From positions 1 through 64,000 of the forward strand of contig JANQKF010000015.1 in the NCBI GenBank assembly GCA_028281285.1: a stretch of 64,000 nt of DNA. Reading direction: 5' to 3'. Shown here piece after piece: positions 32,273 through 41,441 of this stretch. Every line of letters starts with the position of its first letter. Positions within the stretch are counted from its first letter, which is position 1. The position numbers and the translations under genes are program-made. This DNA comes from Cyclobacteriaceae bacterium. GTDB lineage: Bacteria; Bacteroidota; Bacteroidia; Cytophagales; Cyclobacteriaceae. The notes beneath the pieces were generated by a model that searched no databases, was not told where the DNA came from, and saw only the letters and a program-made list of their open reading frames with translations.

Positions 32273-32899
32273 TCAAATGGTTAATTCTTGTTCTTTTCTG
32301 AGCTTTAATCCATGGTCAAACGCTTGGGCCAATACCAAGACAAGCAGTCCTAAAAATATCAAGTTGTTGAACGGGTAAGGTACAAACTGCACCGATAACC
32401 CTGTATGCAGGCTATCGTCTGAAAACCATCGATCAAAATACTTTCGGCCAGCATTACCTAAAAGCCACATGAAAATATCAAACCCAATTAACATCAGGCC
32501 TATCAATCTAAGCCTTGCCACATTTTTGACATTGAAGAAATCTCCCTTTCGTGATGAAGAAACAAATCGAAGCAAAATCGTAGCGAAATAAAGATACAGT
32601 CCCATTGATATCAATAAGAAGGCCAGATAAGGCCAGATCAATTTGCCTTTGACCCCAATTGCCAACTTATATCCTCTGGAGATTACATTCACTTCTTCAA
32701 ATTGATCCATTAATTCGGAAGGGATAGTGATTGGCTTAGATTCAACTATGTTTCCGGTTTCTAATGGGAGTGTGATTAAAGGCGTGGAGTTGTCTGTAAA
32801 AATTAGATAACCCAAAACGAACACCGCTATCACCACCATAATTCTAGTGATTTGTATCAACCAAATCACACCGATGATCAGGATCTTATTCCAATTCAT
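32273..32899 (-). CDS. DUF2975 family membrane protein (208 aa)
   Basis: Four hydrophobic helices (IIGVIWLIQITRIMVVIAVFVLGYLIF, YLAFLLISMGLYLYFATILL, LIGLMLIGFDIFMWLLG, NLIFLGLLVLVLAQAF) flank a periplasmic loop. The motif SSSRKGDFFNVKNVARLRLIGLM is the usual DUF2975 signature (F...N...L...G). Function unknown. First gene of the unit with the XRE regulator. The promoter region contains a perfect 13-bp inverted repeat. Confidence 0.85.
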   Translation of the reverse strand: MNWNKILIIGVIWLIQITRIMVVIAVFVLGYLIFTDNSTPLITLPLETGNIVESKPITIPSELMDQFEEVNVISRGYKLAIGVKGKLIWPYLAFLLISMGLYLYFATILLRFVSSSRKGDFFNVKNVARLRLIGLMLIGFDIFMWLLGNAGRKYFDRWFSDDSLHTGLSVQFVPYPFNNLIFLGLLVLVLAQAFDHGLKLRKEQELTI

Positions 32900-32924
32900 A
32901 ATTCCTAAATTTTCTGAAAATTAG

Positions 32925-32955
32925 TAATTAATTATTGATAAACAATAATTAATTA
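32925..32955. promoter_or_regulatory. Perfect 13-bp inverted repeat (TAATTAATTATTG-ATAAA-CAATAATTAATTA), candidate operator
   Basis: The dyad is exact over 26 arm bases. It sits 25 bases before the DUF2975 start on the minus strand and 76 bases before the TonB-receptor-like gene on the plus strand. It is the only strong symmetric element in this divergent gap, so it is a likely site for the XRE regulator encoded in the minus unit. Confidence 0.65.
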
Positions 32956-33031
32956 TCGAATAAAGAATTTACAGGAACGGCTTAAACCTTATAACATATT
33001 GAAGGTCAAAGGCTTTGTAAATTCAGGGTCA

Positions 33032-35917
33032 ATGAAAAAAATTATCATCACCGTGTTCCTACTGCTATGTGGTACCGGTCTCTATGCACAGTACTGGGTG
33101 GTCAAAGGCACAGCAGTGGACAGCACCGATCAAGTACCGCTATTTGCTTCCACTGTTGTATTGAAAAATCTGGCCGATTCGACCGTCAAGGTCAAAGCTA
33201 CGGATCAAAAGGGAGAATTCAGATTCACAGGGGTAGTCAACGGCAATTACGAGCTTACCGTGTCCTTTGTTGGCTATAAAACCTTCCAAAAGCAATTTGA
33301 GGTAAAAGATGCGACCTATCGATTCGGAACCATTGCCATGCCCATTGATAACAAGTTATTGGAAGGAGTCACTGTAGAAGGAATAAACCAGCGCGTAGTC
33401 CAGAATGGGGACACAGTAGAAATGAACGCCATTGCCTATAAGGTAAACCCGGATGCGACAGCGCAGGATCTCTTGGAGAAAATGCCTGGTGTGGTTATTC
33501 AAAATGGTCAGTTGCAAGCTCAAGGTGAGACGGTTCAACGCGTGTTGGTGGATGGTCGAGAGTTCTTTGGTGATGACCCAAATGCAGCCCTTACCAACCT
33601 TCCCGCTGAAATCATTGAGAAAATCCAAGTATACGATGAAGCAAGTGAACAATCTCGTTTTACAGGCTTCGATGATGGCGAGACCTCAAAAACATTGAAT
33701 ATCATTACCAAGGCGAGCATGCGAAACGGCACGTTCGGAAAGGTCTATGGTGGTGCCGGTTCTGATGAACGCTATAATGCGGGTGGGAGTATTAACCTCT
33801 TTCGAGAAAAAAGCAGGACGACAATTCTGGGTCAGGTGAACAATATCAATATCCAGAATTTCTCTACGAGTGATCTTCTCGGAGTAACCGCTGGTGGTGG
33901 CAGAAGAAGAGGTGGAGGAGGAATCCGTTTCAGAGGAGGTGGAGGTGCGCCAGGTGCAGCTGGAGGTGCCCGTTTTTCAAATGGAGGAAATGTAGGTGAT
34001 TTTCTGGTGGGGCAGCAAGGGGGTATTTCTGAAACGAAGGCCTTTGGTATTAACTATTCATTGAAAGCCAATGACAAACTGGATATTACGGCCAGCTACT
34101 TCTTCAACACCGCCCAGAACAATTCGGATCAATCCATATTCAGACAATTCATTCTCCCTGAGACTGCCGGACAGACTTATGAAGAAAACAGTTTTGTTCC
34201 AAGCACTAATACCAATCACAGGTTTAGCGCGAGAATTGAATACACCATTGATGAAAATAACTCGATTCAGATCCGGCCAAGACTAACCTTGCAAGAAAAT
34301 GATGGATCATCGCTTGTCACTGGTCAAACACTCAATAATGGTGAATTGCTGAATTCAACTAGTACCTTGAATACTTCTGAACTGCTGGCCTACAATCTCT
34401 CCAACAACCTACTTTGGAGGCATCGGTTTGCAAAACAAGGTAGAACACTATCAATTAACTTGAATACTGCCTATAACCAAAGCACTGGAGAGAGCTTTTT
34501 GGATTCTGAAAATGCATTCTTTAGAAATGGTATTGAAAACAACGAGGATTTAGACCAATTCTCTGACCTGGACAATCCGGGATATAATGTAAGCACCAAC
34601 TTGGTTTATACCGAGCCCCTGACTCAACGCAGTCAACTGGCATTGACCTACAGGATCGGTTATCAGAAAACCGAGTCCGATAAGGAAACCTTTGACTTCA
34701 ATGAGGCAACAGGCAATTATGACAACCTGAATATCCCATTAAGCAACACTTTCACCAGTGTGTATACTACAAATCGAATCGGGGCCGGATATAACGCAAG
34801 AGGAGAAAAGGCAAACCTCTCCATAAATCTCAACTATCAATTCGCCAAGCTCGACAATGATCAGGTGTTTCCATTTGAAGACAATATTCAACGCACGTTT
34901 GAGAATTTTGTGCCGTCCATATCCTATCGGTATCGCTTTTCACGAAGCAAAAACCTGATGATCAATTACCGTACGACAACAAATGCACCATCCATTACTC
35001 AATTGCAAGATGTGATCGATAACTCGAACCCATTGTTCGTGACGGTTGGAAATCCATCGCTTGACCAAAATTTTCAGCACTCCTTAGTTGCACGATTCGT
35101 TTCCACCAATACAGATCGATCGTCAAATTTCTTCATCATGGCAATAGCTTCATTTTCCAACAATTACATTGGCAACAGCACTACCATTGCTGATGGCAGG
35201 GGTGCCACAGTGAACGGGATTCAATTGGAACCTGGAGCTCAACTTACTCAGTTTGTCAATCTAGAAGGCTATAGAACAGTACGAAGTTTTGTCTCTTACG
35301 GAGTACCCCTAGGTTTCATCGAATCAAATCTAAACTTCACGGCAAACTTCAACTACACCAGAACGCCTGAGATGATCAATGATGAGATCAATTATGCTTC
35401 CAGTCCTACTTTTGGTTTGGGCTGGGTGCTGAGCAGTAACATAAGCGAGAAGATTGACTTCACCGTATCAAGCAATTCGAGCTACAATACAGTGAACAAC
35501 ACCCTCCAAACTGTAAGTAGCACCGATTACTTCTCACAGGCCACCCGACTAAGGCTGAATTGGATATTTGGAGATGGCTTTGTTTTTAGGTCAACAGTGA
35601 ATCATACCTACAATAGTGGATTAACAGATGGTTTCAACCAGAATTTCGCACTCTGGAACCTGGAAATTGGCAAGAAGATGTTTAAGCAAAAAGGTGAACT
35701 GAAATTGACAGTTTTTGATCTACTAGAGCAAAATCAAAGCATACAGCGAATTGTTAACGGATCCTATATTGAAGACTCACAGACGCAAATTTTAACACAA
35801 TACCTCATGTTGACCTTCACCTTCAATATCAGAAGCTTTGGCTTAGACGAGCCACTACCTGGCCAAGACAGACTTCAGCGCTTTCAACAGATGCGCAGAA
35901 GGTTTGGCGAGAATTAG
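33032..35917 (+). CDS. TonB-dependent-receptor-like outer-membrane protein (961 aa)
   Basis: Signal peptide (MKKIIITVFLLLCGTGLYAQ), then a carboxypeptidase-regulatory-like Ig domain (VVKGTAVDSTDQVPLFASTVVLKN...GEFRFTGVVNGNYELTVSFVGYKTF), then a plug-like domain (ATAQDLLEKMPGVVIQNGQLQAQGETVQRVLVDGREFFGDDP), then a large barrel ending in LMLTFTFNIRSF. It belongs to the bacteroidal outer-membrane beta-barrel family. No SusD-like partner is adjacent, so the cargo is unknown. A Gly/Arg stretch (GGGRRRGGGGIRFRGGGGAPGAAGG) near residue 290 is probably an exposed loop. ATG 33032 is preferred over the TTG at 32999 because it begins the signal peptide. Confidence 0.86.
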   Translation: MKKIIITVFLLLCGTGLYAQYWVVKGTAVDSTDQVPLFASTVVLKNLADSTVKVKATDQKGEFRFTGVVNGNYELTVSFVGYKTFQKQFEVKDATYRFGTIAMPIDNKLLEGVTVEGINQRVVQNGDTVEMNAIAYKVNPDATAQDLLEKMPGVVIQNGQLQAQGETVQRVLVDGREFFGDDPNAALTNLPAEIIEKIQVYDEASEQSRFTGFDDGETSKTLNIITKASMRNGTFGKVYGGAGSDERYNAGGSINLFREKSRTTILGQVNNINIQNFSTSDLLGVTAGGGRRRGGGGIRFRGGGGAPGAAGGARFSNGGNVGDFLVGQQGGISETKAFGINYSLKANDKLDITASYFFNTAQNNSDQSIFRQFILPETAGQTYEENSFVPSTNTNHRFSARIEYTIDENNSIQIRPRLTLQENDGSSLVTGQTLNNGELLNSTSTLNTSELLAYNLSNNLLWRHRFAKQGRTLSINLNTAYNQSTGESFLDSENAFFRNGIENNEDLDQFSDLDNPGYNVSTNLVYTEPLTQRSQLALTYRIGYQKTESDKETFDFNEATGNYDNLNIPLSNTFTSVYTTNRIGAGYNARGEKANLSINLNYQFAKLDNDQVFPFEDNIQRTFENFVPSISYRYRFSRSKNLMINYRTTTNAPSITQLQDVIDNSNPLFVTVGNPSLDQNFQHSLVARFVSTNTDRSSNFFIMAIASFSNNYIGNSTTIADGRGATVNGIQLEPGAQLTQFVNLEGYRTVRSFVSYGVPLGFIESNLNFTANFNYTRTPEMINDEINYASSPTFGLGWVLSSNISEKIDFTVSSNSSYNTVNNTLQTVSSTDYFSQATRLRLNWIFGDGFVFRSTVNHTYNSGLTDGFNQNFALWNLEIGKKMFKQKGELKLTVFDLLEQNQSIQRIVNGSYIEDSQTQILTQYLMLTFTFNIRSFGLDEPLPGQDRLQRFQQMRRRFGEN

Positions 35918-36471
35918 ACTTTATATGCTGTATTGACCAAGGGTTGGTATTCAGACTCTATTCTAGGCCAATTGGTTTCCTCCTTCGGAAAAGGAAAATA
36001 GTGACGATGAGTTCCACGATTACCTGATGACGAAGATGCTCGAATTCTAATGCTTAACACTTCCATTCCAAATTTTTCTTCTCTACCAAAGAACTGGAGG
36101 TTGAGTCCCAAACCCTTTAGAGGAACCAGTTCTCCATTAATAATTATCTTCTCCTTGCCAAATTGAATTTGTCCCCGATCAGTTTTTCTGTTCTTGCTGT
36201 ATTCTTTTGAAGCAAGGTTGAGCATCATGAGCGTACCAAGCACTTGACCTATTATAAGCGCAGAAATGGTCCAGATGGCAATTGTGCTCCACCCTTCTCT
36301 AAAGGTGATCAAGACCGCCACTACAACAAAAACTATCCCCAACACCCTTCCTGATATCCAGGCATCTTTCTTATCCTCTTTGAACTTTTCTTCTCTGAAC
36401 ACGTGCCATTGCTTCAAATCAGAAGTCCATGTATCTAGAAAAGCCTCAATCTCATTTTGGTTTGGATTCAT
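35914..36471 (-). CDS. Hypothetical protein with two membrane helices (185 aa)
   Basis: I do not recognise the family. Residues 1-40 are charged and soluble, residues 43-85 form a helical hairpin (VLGIVFVVVAVLITF, IAIWTISALIIGQVLGTLMML), and the C-terminal 100 residues are a soluble beta-rich region (IQFGKEKIIINGELVPLKGLGLNLQFFG). It overlaps the TonB-like gene tail-to-tail by four bases. The 18-bp motif ATCCGTACTGGCACGGAT lies upstream, linking it to two other units in this block. Confidence 0.65.
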   Translation of the reverse strand: MNPNQNEIEAFLDTWTSDLKQWHVFREEKFKEDKKDAWISGRVLGIVFVVVAVLITFREGWSTIAIWTISALIIGQVLGTLMMLNLASKEYSKNRKTDRGQIQFGKEKIIINGELVPLKGLGLNLQFFGREEKFGMEVLSIRIRASSSSGNRGTHRHYFPFPKEETNWPRIESEYQPLVNTAYKV

Positions 36472-36529
36472 AACTTAAATCTACTTCCAAAATGGTAGTG
36501 AGATCATCCGAGAAATCCTGTAAAACTCT

Positions 36530-36547
36530 ATCCGTACTGGCACGGAT
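36530..36547 (-). promoter_or_regulatory. Regulon motif copy 1: ATCCGTACTGGCACGGAT
   Basis: An inverted repeat (ATCCGT/ACGGAT) 58 bases before the start of the 35914..36471 gene. Thirteen of 18 positions are identical to copies at 38302 and 42088, and all three lie upstream of minus-strand genes. Confidence 0.6.
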
Positions 36548-36550
36548 ATG

Positions 36551-36575
36551 AAAAAAGCCCTGCGTTGCAGGGCTT
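36551..36575 (-). terminator. Intrinsic terminator after the 346-aa secreted protein gene
   Basis: On the minus strand AAGCCCTGC-aac-GCAGGGCTT is followed by a six-T run, about 47 bases beyond the stop at 36622. Confidence 0.9.
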
Positions 36576-36621
36576 CAATCAATCATCGATCACTACTCGA
36601 CATATATGGTCGATCAGTGTT

Positions 36622-37662
36622 TCATTTGGCTACGGCAAGAAAGGAATCAAGTGATTTTCTGACATAACCGCGAACTACTTCACCTACTCCTTTTACATAA
36701 GCCGTTGGTTCACAAGGTATTGGCTGTGTATTTTCGACTTCCTGATCAGAGAAGTGAAAAATCCTTAAATGGCCTGCATCACTTCCCCATAAATCAACGT
36801 CAGCAGATTTTGAAGCCTTATATTTTTTCTTGCTATCAAATACTCCTTCGATACCCACATCCTTTTTGAGATTGACAAGCAACTGACCTTGATTCTTTAA
36901 ACTTTCCTTGAACATATAACTACTTGCGGTCGTCACTGACGCACTACTCATTTTACCAATTTGCACTGCCTCATTTACTGCTAGCCTCAGGTTAGGACGG
37001 ACTACCACCTTTGCAACCCCGCCCAGTCCTTTTCTCAATGACTTACTAAGGCCACCTTCTGCATTTTCTATAAAGGGAACAGCAACATTAATTTTGATAA
37101 CTATAGCTCCTCCAAGCTGGCTGGACAGCTTTGGAGAATAGGCAAAGACTCCATTTTTGGTCCTCCCTTTTTTGGTGACTTTACGTACATAATAGGAATA
37201 TCCTGTCGGAGTAGTGCCTAAGTATCCGGGAAACTGTGCCTGACTGATTTCTCCTCCTTCCATTCGTTCCCAATCACTAAACAAATCTGTCTTGCCTGCC
37301 TCATCCGCAGATACAATTTCAAAGCCATTCTGCTTCAGCTCATTGATATATTCCTGATAAACTTCGTTGGTTAGCTTCTGCATTTCATTCGGATTAATAT
37401 CAGGAATCGCTACGTTGAGTGTGGCTTTAGCGTCCCCGCGATAACCACCACCAATCTCTCTACCACCTCTGGCAATTGAGGTCTGACTAAAAGCCATTTG
37501 GTAGTTGACATTAAATTCTGCGATGTAAACTTTCTTAGGAGCCTTTGAGAATTTCTTCTGGCTGAACCCAGATTCTTTGGTCTCAATTTTCCCTACTTTT
37601 TGGGCATGGGCGAATCCTCCAATCATGAATAAAATCGCCACGATTAATAATCTCGTTTTCAT
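36622..37662 (-). CDS. Hypothetical secreted protein (346 aa)
   Basis: The family is not recognised. Signal peptide MKTRLLIVAILFMIGGFAHAQ. The mature part opens KAPKKVYIAEFNVNYQMAFSQTSIARGG, then has NEVYQEYINELKQNGFEIVSADEAGKTDLFSDWERMEGGE and a mixed alpha/beta region with strands (GGAIVIKINVAVPFIE). The layout is loosely like CsgG/curli-assembly or lipoprotein-like periplasmic proteins, but no motif supports that. It is followed by a strong terminator, so this is the end of a transcript. Confidence 0.6.
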   Translation of the reverse strand: MKTRLLIVAILFMIGGFAHAQKVGKIETKESGFSQKKFSKAPKKVYIAEFNVNYQMAFSQTSIARGGREIGGGYRGDAKATLNVAIPDINPNEMQKLTNEVYQEYINELKQNGFEIVSADEAGKTDLFSDWERMEGGEISQAQFPGYLGTTPTGYSYYVRKVTKKGRTKNGVFAYSPKLSSQLGGAIVIKINVAVPFIENAEGGLSKSLRKGLGGVAKVVVRPNLRLAVNEAVQIGKMSSASVTTASSYMFKESLKNQGQLLVNLKKDVGIEGVFDSKKKYKASKSADVDLWGSDAGHLRIFHFSDQEVENTQPIPCEPTAYVKGVGEVVRGYVRKSLDSFLAVAK

Positions 37663-37760
37663 AGTGTGATTGATTTTAATTGATGATTAAAGCTCGGGAT
37701 TGATTCAGCGCATTGACATCCCATACACGTGGTGTTTTCTATTAAGGGTTATTGGGTATT

Positions 37761-38225
37761 TTATCCGCCTACCAGTGTGAATTGTCCATAAAAACCTGGT
37801 CCACTGGCTTTTTCAAGATTGATCTCATTCAGACTATCGTCCAAATTCTGCGATACATTGAAGGCTATATCATCAATACAGGCCGCTTTGAAAGTATAAT
37901 TTCCTGATGTCGAACCGAATCTTGCGACCGGATTTTCCACCGAGAAACATTCCTCTCCATCCACTTCCACTATTAAAGTATTTGCCGATAGGGTGAATGT
38001 AGCACGTGTTCCCAGCGAGATTGGAGAATTTGGTTCAGCATGTGTCAATTCCATCACGAATGTGCCATGGATTTCCGAAGGTACCTGGGTGGCAGATTCA
38101 TCTGTTCCGACTGTTGCAGTACAGACTTGACCATCGCAGTCAGCGGCCGTTGGTTCTTCACCATTATCCCCACAGGAAAATAAACAAATTGAATAGGCTA
38201 AAACGAAGGAAAGATATTTCTTCAT
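37761..38225 (-). CDS. Hypothetical lipoprotein (154 aa)
   Basis: The N-terminus MKKYLSFVLAYSICLFSCGDNGEEP is a lipoprotein signal with lipobox LFSC, so Cys 18 is lipidated. Two further Cys pairs follow (DCDGQVC and ECFSVE...AACIDD), possibly disulfides. The rest is beta-rich and small. No family is recognised. The second copy of the 18-bp motif lies 76 bases upstream of its start. Confidence 0.65.
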   Translation of the reverse strand: MKKYLSFVLAYSICLFSCGDNGEEPTAADCDGQVCTATVGTDESATQVPSEIHGTFVMELTHAEPNSPISLGTRATFTLSANTLIVEVDGEECFSVENPVARFGSTSGNYTFKAACIDDIAFNVSQNLDDSLNEINLEKASGPGFYGQFTLVGG

Positions 38226-38301
38226 GATTACTAAGTTTTGACTTCAACGAATAACGCCTTCCAGTCAACAAGCAACCATAGCGGCTTCGGGGTGTTTCTA
38301 T

Positions 38302-38319
38302 ATCCGAGCTAGTACGGAT
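38302..38319 (-). promoter_or_regulatory. Regulon motif copy 2: ATCCGAGCTAGTACGGAT
   Basis: Same 18-bp length and same arms as copies 1 and 3. It begins right at the stop codon of the upstream 274-aa gene and lies 76 bases before the lipoprotein start. Confidence 0.55.
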
Positions 38320-39143
38320 TACAGCTTTTTATAATAGATCAATTTTGGTTTAAGAGGAAACCAACCACTTTCGATTATAGGGAAAATTTTGAAATTGTCG
38401 AATAAGTCTTTATTGGCTGTCACCTTAAAAATTATATTAGGATAGTTCTTTCCATAACCATAACTGACCATTCTCATTTGAAACGGTACTTCCAAATACT
38501 CTTGGTCGAGTTGGGATTGGACATCTGCATTTATATTCTCCCAAGGGATAAATGGTGCTTTCCCTGATTTGTTGGGGTTAGGAAATTGGAAAAAGAAATA
38601 GCCTTCAAAACTTTCCCAATCCGCAGGCTCGATGAAAAGGACAGAACTGTCAGTCTTTGCCAAGCGTAAAACACTACGAGCTTCATCAATGGCACTATAC
38701 ATCTTTTCCCTTCTGATTACAGGTAACAATTCCGGAATTAATGCAGCACTAAACTCTGGTAAGTGCCAATAGGTATCACCGTCAATGAAAGCCTGACATC
38801 GATTTCTTATTGAAAATTGATCTTGAACAAAGCCATTAAATAGCAGCAGAAGATCATGGCCGTCATTACAAGCGAACGGGTATTGAACTGCTTCACTATC
38901 AAATTCCCAACCTTCCTTGAGTTCATTTAAAACAGAGATGTCGGTGGTGAAAAATGCGGTGTCTCCATTCCGACCAGCATATGGTAGAAATATTAGTTCA
39001 TAGCCTCCCTTATCAAAATCATACCTTTCGAGTGGTTTATAGCTTTCAACAGTATCCTGGCTTTTTAGCTCAGACACATTCACACAAACAAGGAATATGA
39101 ATACAATTGAAACTCTTACTTTGTGGTTCAACGATTTTGGCAT
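38319..39143 (-). CDS. Hypothetical secreted protein (274 aa)
   Basis: A probable signal peptide (VRVSIVFIFLVCVNVSELKSQ) is followed by an aromatic-rich alpha/beta sequence with no recognised motif (for example YDFDKGGYELIFLPYAGRNGDTAFF and LLFNGFVQDQFSIRNRCQAF). Third gene of the operon 41442-39150-38319, six bases after the 762-aa gene. The co-transcribed RHS-like protein suggests an envelope role; the function is unknown. Confidence 0.6.
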   Translation of the reverse strand: MPKSLNHKVRVSIVFIFLVCVNVSELKSQDTVESYKPLERYDFDKGGYELIFLPYAGRNGDTAFFTTDISVLNELKEGWEFDSEAVQYPFACNDGHDLLLLFNGFVQDQFSIRNRCQAFIDGDTYWHLPEFSAALIPELLPVIRREKMYSAIDEARSVLRLAKTDSSVLFIEPADWESFEGYFFFQFPNPNKSGKAPFIPWENINADVQSQLDQEYLEVPFQMRMVSYGYGKNYPNIIFKVTANKDLFDNFKIFPIIESGWFPLKPKLIYYKKL

Positions 39144-39149
39144 TCGAAA

Positions 39150-41438
39150 CTAATTGTCCTCTTTTTTCTCGGGCAGTGTAGCATCAACGTTGAATTCTTG
39201 AAGGTATTTTTTCACATCTGCATCTGTTAAGTCATGGGCATAAGAGAATTGACCAGGTTGTAGATCTTTGAAACTACTAAAATGTAATGCTCTGGTTTTT
39301 CCCTTCTCATCTTTATAGAAATGCACTACATTTTTGTCCTTCGTATACTTGCTATAAGCGTAATCAGACACTTTTTCACCTTTAATGAAAACCACCCAGC
39401 GATCACCTTTCAATTTTAGGATGTAAGCACCTTTGTTGTTTGCCGGAAGTTTTCTCATCTCCCCCATTCCCAATTGACCATCGAGATCGTAGTTCATTCC
39501 ATAGGAAACATTATTTAAAGAATCATATAATAAGGCACCCATAATTCTTTTATCGGGATCAAGTCTATGTGTATTAAATGAGCGATTATTAATTCTTTTA
39601 CCATGAGAATAGAATACTATTTTTTCTCCATTCTTATAGAGATAATAAGCATAATCACTGCTGTCAAGCATGACCGTCACCTTCTGGCCCTTCCATTCTC
39701 TTGTTGTATCAAGCGTGTAATAATTATCCATTCTTAAGTATTGCTTAGTCAAAGGAAAATATGCTAGCAACTGTTCATCCGGGGTGCGAACTGAAGAGTT
39801 TGCAATACTGGTAACCATCTGATCATCATTGGATCTCAAACTGTATCTGCCATTAAGTAATTTATTGAATCTGAAATTGCTTAAATCCATCTGAAGCTTA
39901 TTCTCACTTAGAAACTTGGCAGGGTCGTAAATGGGTTCTGCTTGGTGTAGCTCACCTATGGCTGACCCGTCAAATTTATCTCTGAAACCAGGCAAAAAAT
40001 ACCAATAGTAGATATTCCCACTCCTCATCATTGCCAGTTTATTGCCGTCTGCATCCTCGACTTGAGTCTGCAATGAAACGGATTTTCCCCTATTGCTCAA
40101 CACATAAGTTGAATCTGATAGCTTCCCCCAATAAAAATGATCTGTCGTCAGTTTCGCTTCGAAAACTTTCCCGGCACTTTTTGCAGGAAACTCAGCTAGA
40201 AAAGATTTATTAACATCACCTCGAACGTAGGCAGTATAGCTGTCTCCTATTCGATAGGCATTGTAGGTATTTCTCGATGTCCCCTTGGTAAATTGTCTTC
40301 CGTAATTGAAAACATCAATACCATCATTACTCGCTGCCCATAAAACTTTGTCGCCACCTCCGGAAATTACCTGAGCTTCCATCCATCGGGTCATGTTCGA
40401 GTTCTTATCATAACCCTTGAGAAGAACCCAGGCATTAAGGTCATTGATATAACAAAGGCGGTCATCAGTATAATCAAGATCGAAGGCTACCCCGGAATTA
40501 TATACTTTCCCATTGACCGCCACTTGCTTATTCGAGTATTGACGAATGTATTGTCCGTAATAGTCATTTGGAAATTCTAGTTTGTCTCTTCCTGTGGAAG
40601 TGCCGTCTGAATAGCTGAATCTTCTCAGCACAAGTCGCGAACGGCCGAACTGATCGTCAATAACCTCGCCTTTAATCCAATTACTTTGCTGATCGTCCTC
40701 AAACAATTGACGGTTGATACCTTGCTGATTGGTACTCACTTTGACGGTCGTTTCCGAAATATCCCTCCTATTGGCTTCATTAAGAACTTTGGTGATTTTG
40801 AATTCTCCTTGATTCGTGTGTCGGTTTTCCACAGTAATCAACTGACTATCTTTATTCTCATACTTAAAAGTTGATGCCACTTTGGTTTCGGTTTCATTTG
40901 CCAGCTTTCTACTGATCTTGGTTCTCCTATCCTGATCATCCAATTCGTAGTACTCTATGAAGCTTTGGGTTCCATTTTGCGATACTTCTACCTGGGTCAA
41001 TCTCTTTTTGTTGTCGTAGGTATAGTTCTTAACCAACGTGTTGGTACCCTGAACTTGGGAAGTTTTTATCAACAGCCCTTTTTTATAGCTATAATCTGTG
41101 ATCCTTAAAACCAAATTGTTACTCGGATTGAGAATCTCTATTTTCTCAAGTTGGCCCTTTTTGCTTAAAGTGTAGACTGTCTTATAAGACTGATTATTTT
41201 GATAGTTCTCTGTGAGCACCGAAGAAAGTCTGCCCTGATCATCGTAAGTCTCAATATCCTTTTTGACATAGGTAAGTCCTTTGTTTTCAATAAACTGATG
41301 GGTATACCACTCTATGGTAGTGAGACGCCCGTTGATCCCTTTCGATTCAAGGGTCGGAACCTTTAATACCTGGCTCCTCAAAGGCACAGTCAATAGAAAG
41401 CACAGAAAAGCGGTGATTGATGATTTTAAGAATTTCAT
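39150..41438 (-). CDS. Large secreted protein with RHS-like N-terminal repeats (762 aa)
   Basis: Signal peptide MKFLKSSITAFLCFLLTVPLRSQ. Residues 60-300 contain RHS/YD-like strand repeats (ETYDDQGRLSSVLTENY, DYSYKKGLLIKTSQV, NYTYDNKKRLTQVEVSQ, YYELDDQDRRTKIS), but without an RHS core or toxin tip. The C-terminal 450 residues contain irregular repeats of the type YILKLKGDRWVVFIKGEKVSDYAY and NYYTLDTTREWKGQKVTVMLDSSDYAYYLYKNGEKI, reminiscent of WG/MORN-like surface repeats. Not assignable to a known family. It sits between two other secreted unknowns with 3-6-base gaps. Confidence 0.6.
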   Translation of the reverse strand: MKFLKSSITAFLCFLLTVPLRSQVLKVPTLESKGINGRLTTIEWYTHQFIENKGLTYVKKDIETYDDQGRLSSVLTENYQNNQSYKTVYTLSKKGQLEKIEILNPSNNLVLRITDYSYKKGLLIKTSQVQGTNTLVKNYTYDNKKRLTQVEVSQNGTQSFIEYYELDDQDRRTKISRKLANETETKVASTFKYENKDSQLITVENRHTNQGEFKITKVLNEANRRDISETTVKVSTNQQGINRQLFEDDQQSNWIKGEVIDDQFGRSRLVLRRFSYSDGTSTGRDKLEFPNDYYGQYIRQYSNKQVAVNGKVYNSGVAFDLDYTDDRLCYINDLNAWVLLKGYDKNSNMTRWMEAQVISGGGDKVLWAASNDGIDVFNYGRQFTKGTSRNTYNAYRIGDSYTAYVRGDVNKSFLAEFPAKSAGKVFEAKLTTDHFYWGKLSDSTYVLSNRGKSVSLQTQVEDADGNKLAMMRSGNIYYWYFLPGFRDKFDGSAIGELHQAEPIYDPAKFLSENKLQMDLSNFRFNKLLNGRYSLRSNDDQMVTSIANSSVRTPDEQLLAYFPLTKQYLRMDNYYTLDTTREWKGQKVTVMLDSSDYAYYLYKNGEKIVFYSHGKRINNRSFNTHRLDPDKRIMGALLYDSLNNVSYGMNYDLDGQLGMGEMRKLPANNKGAYILKLKGDRWVVFIKGEKVSDYAYSKYTKDKNVVHFYKDEKGKTRALHFSSFKDLQPGQFSYAHDLTDADVKKYLQEFNVDATLPEKKEDN

Positions 41439-41441
41439 AGC

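Noticed and set aside
37755-37785. Fourth copy of the 18-bp regulon motif (CACTGGTAGGCGGATAAAAT)
   Set aside because: It is two bases longer, lacks the second arm and is fully explained as the last codons of the lipoprotein gene.
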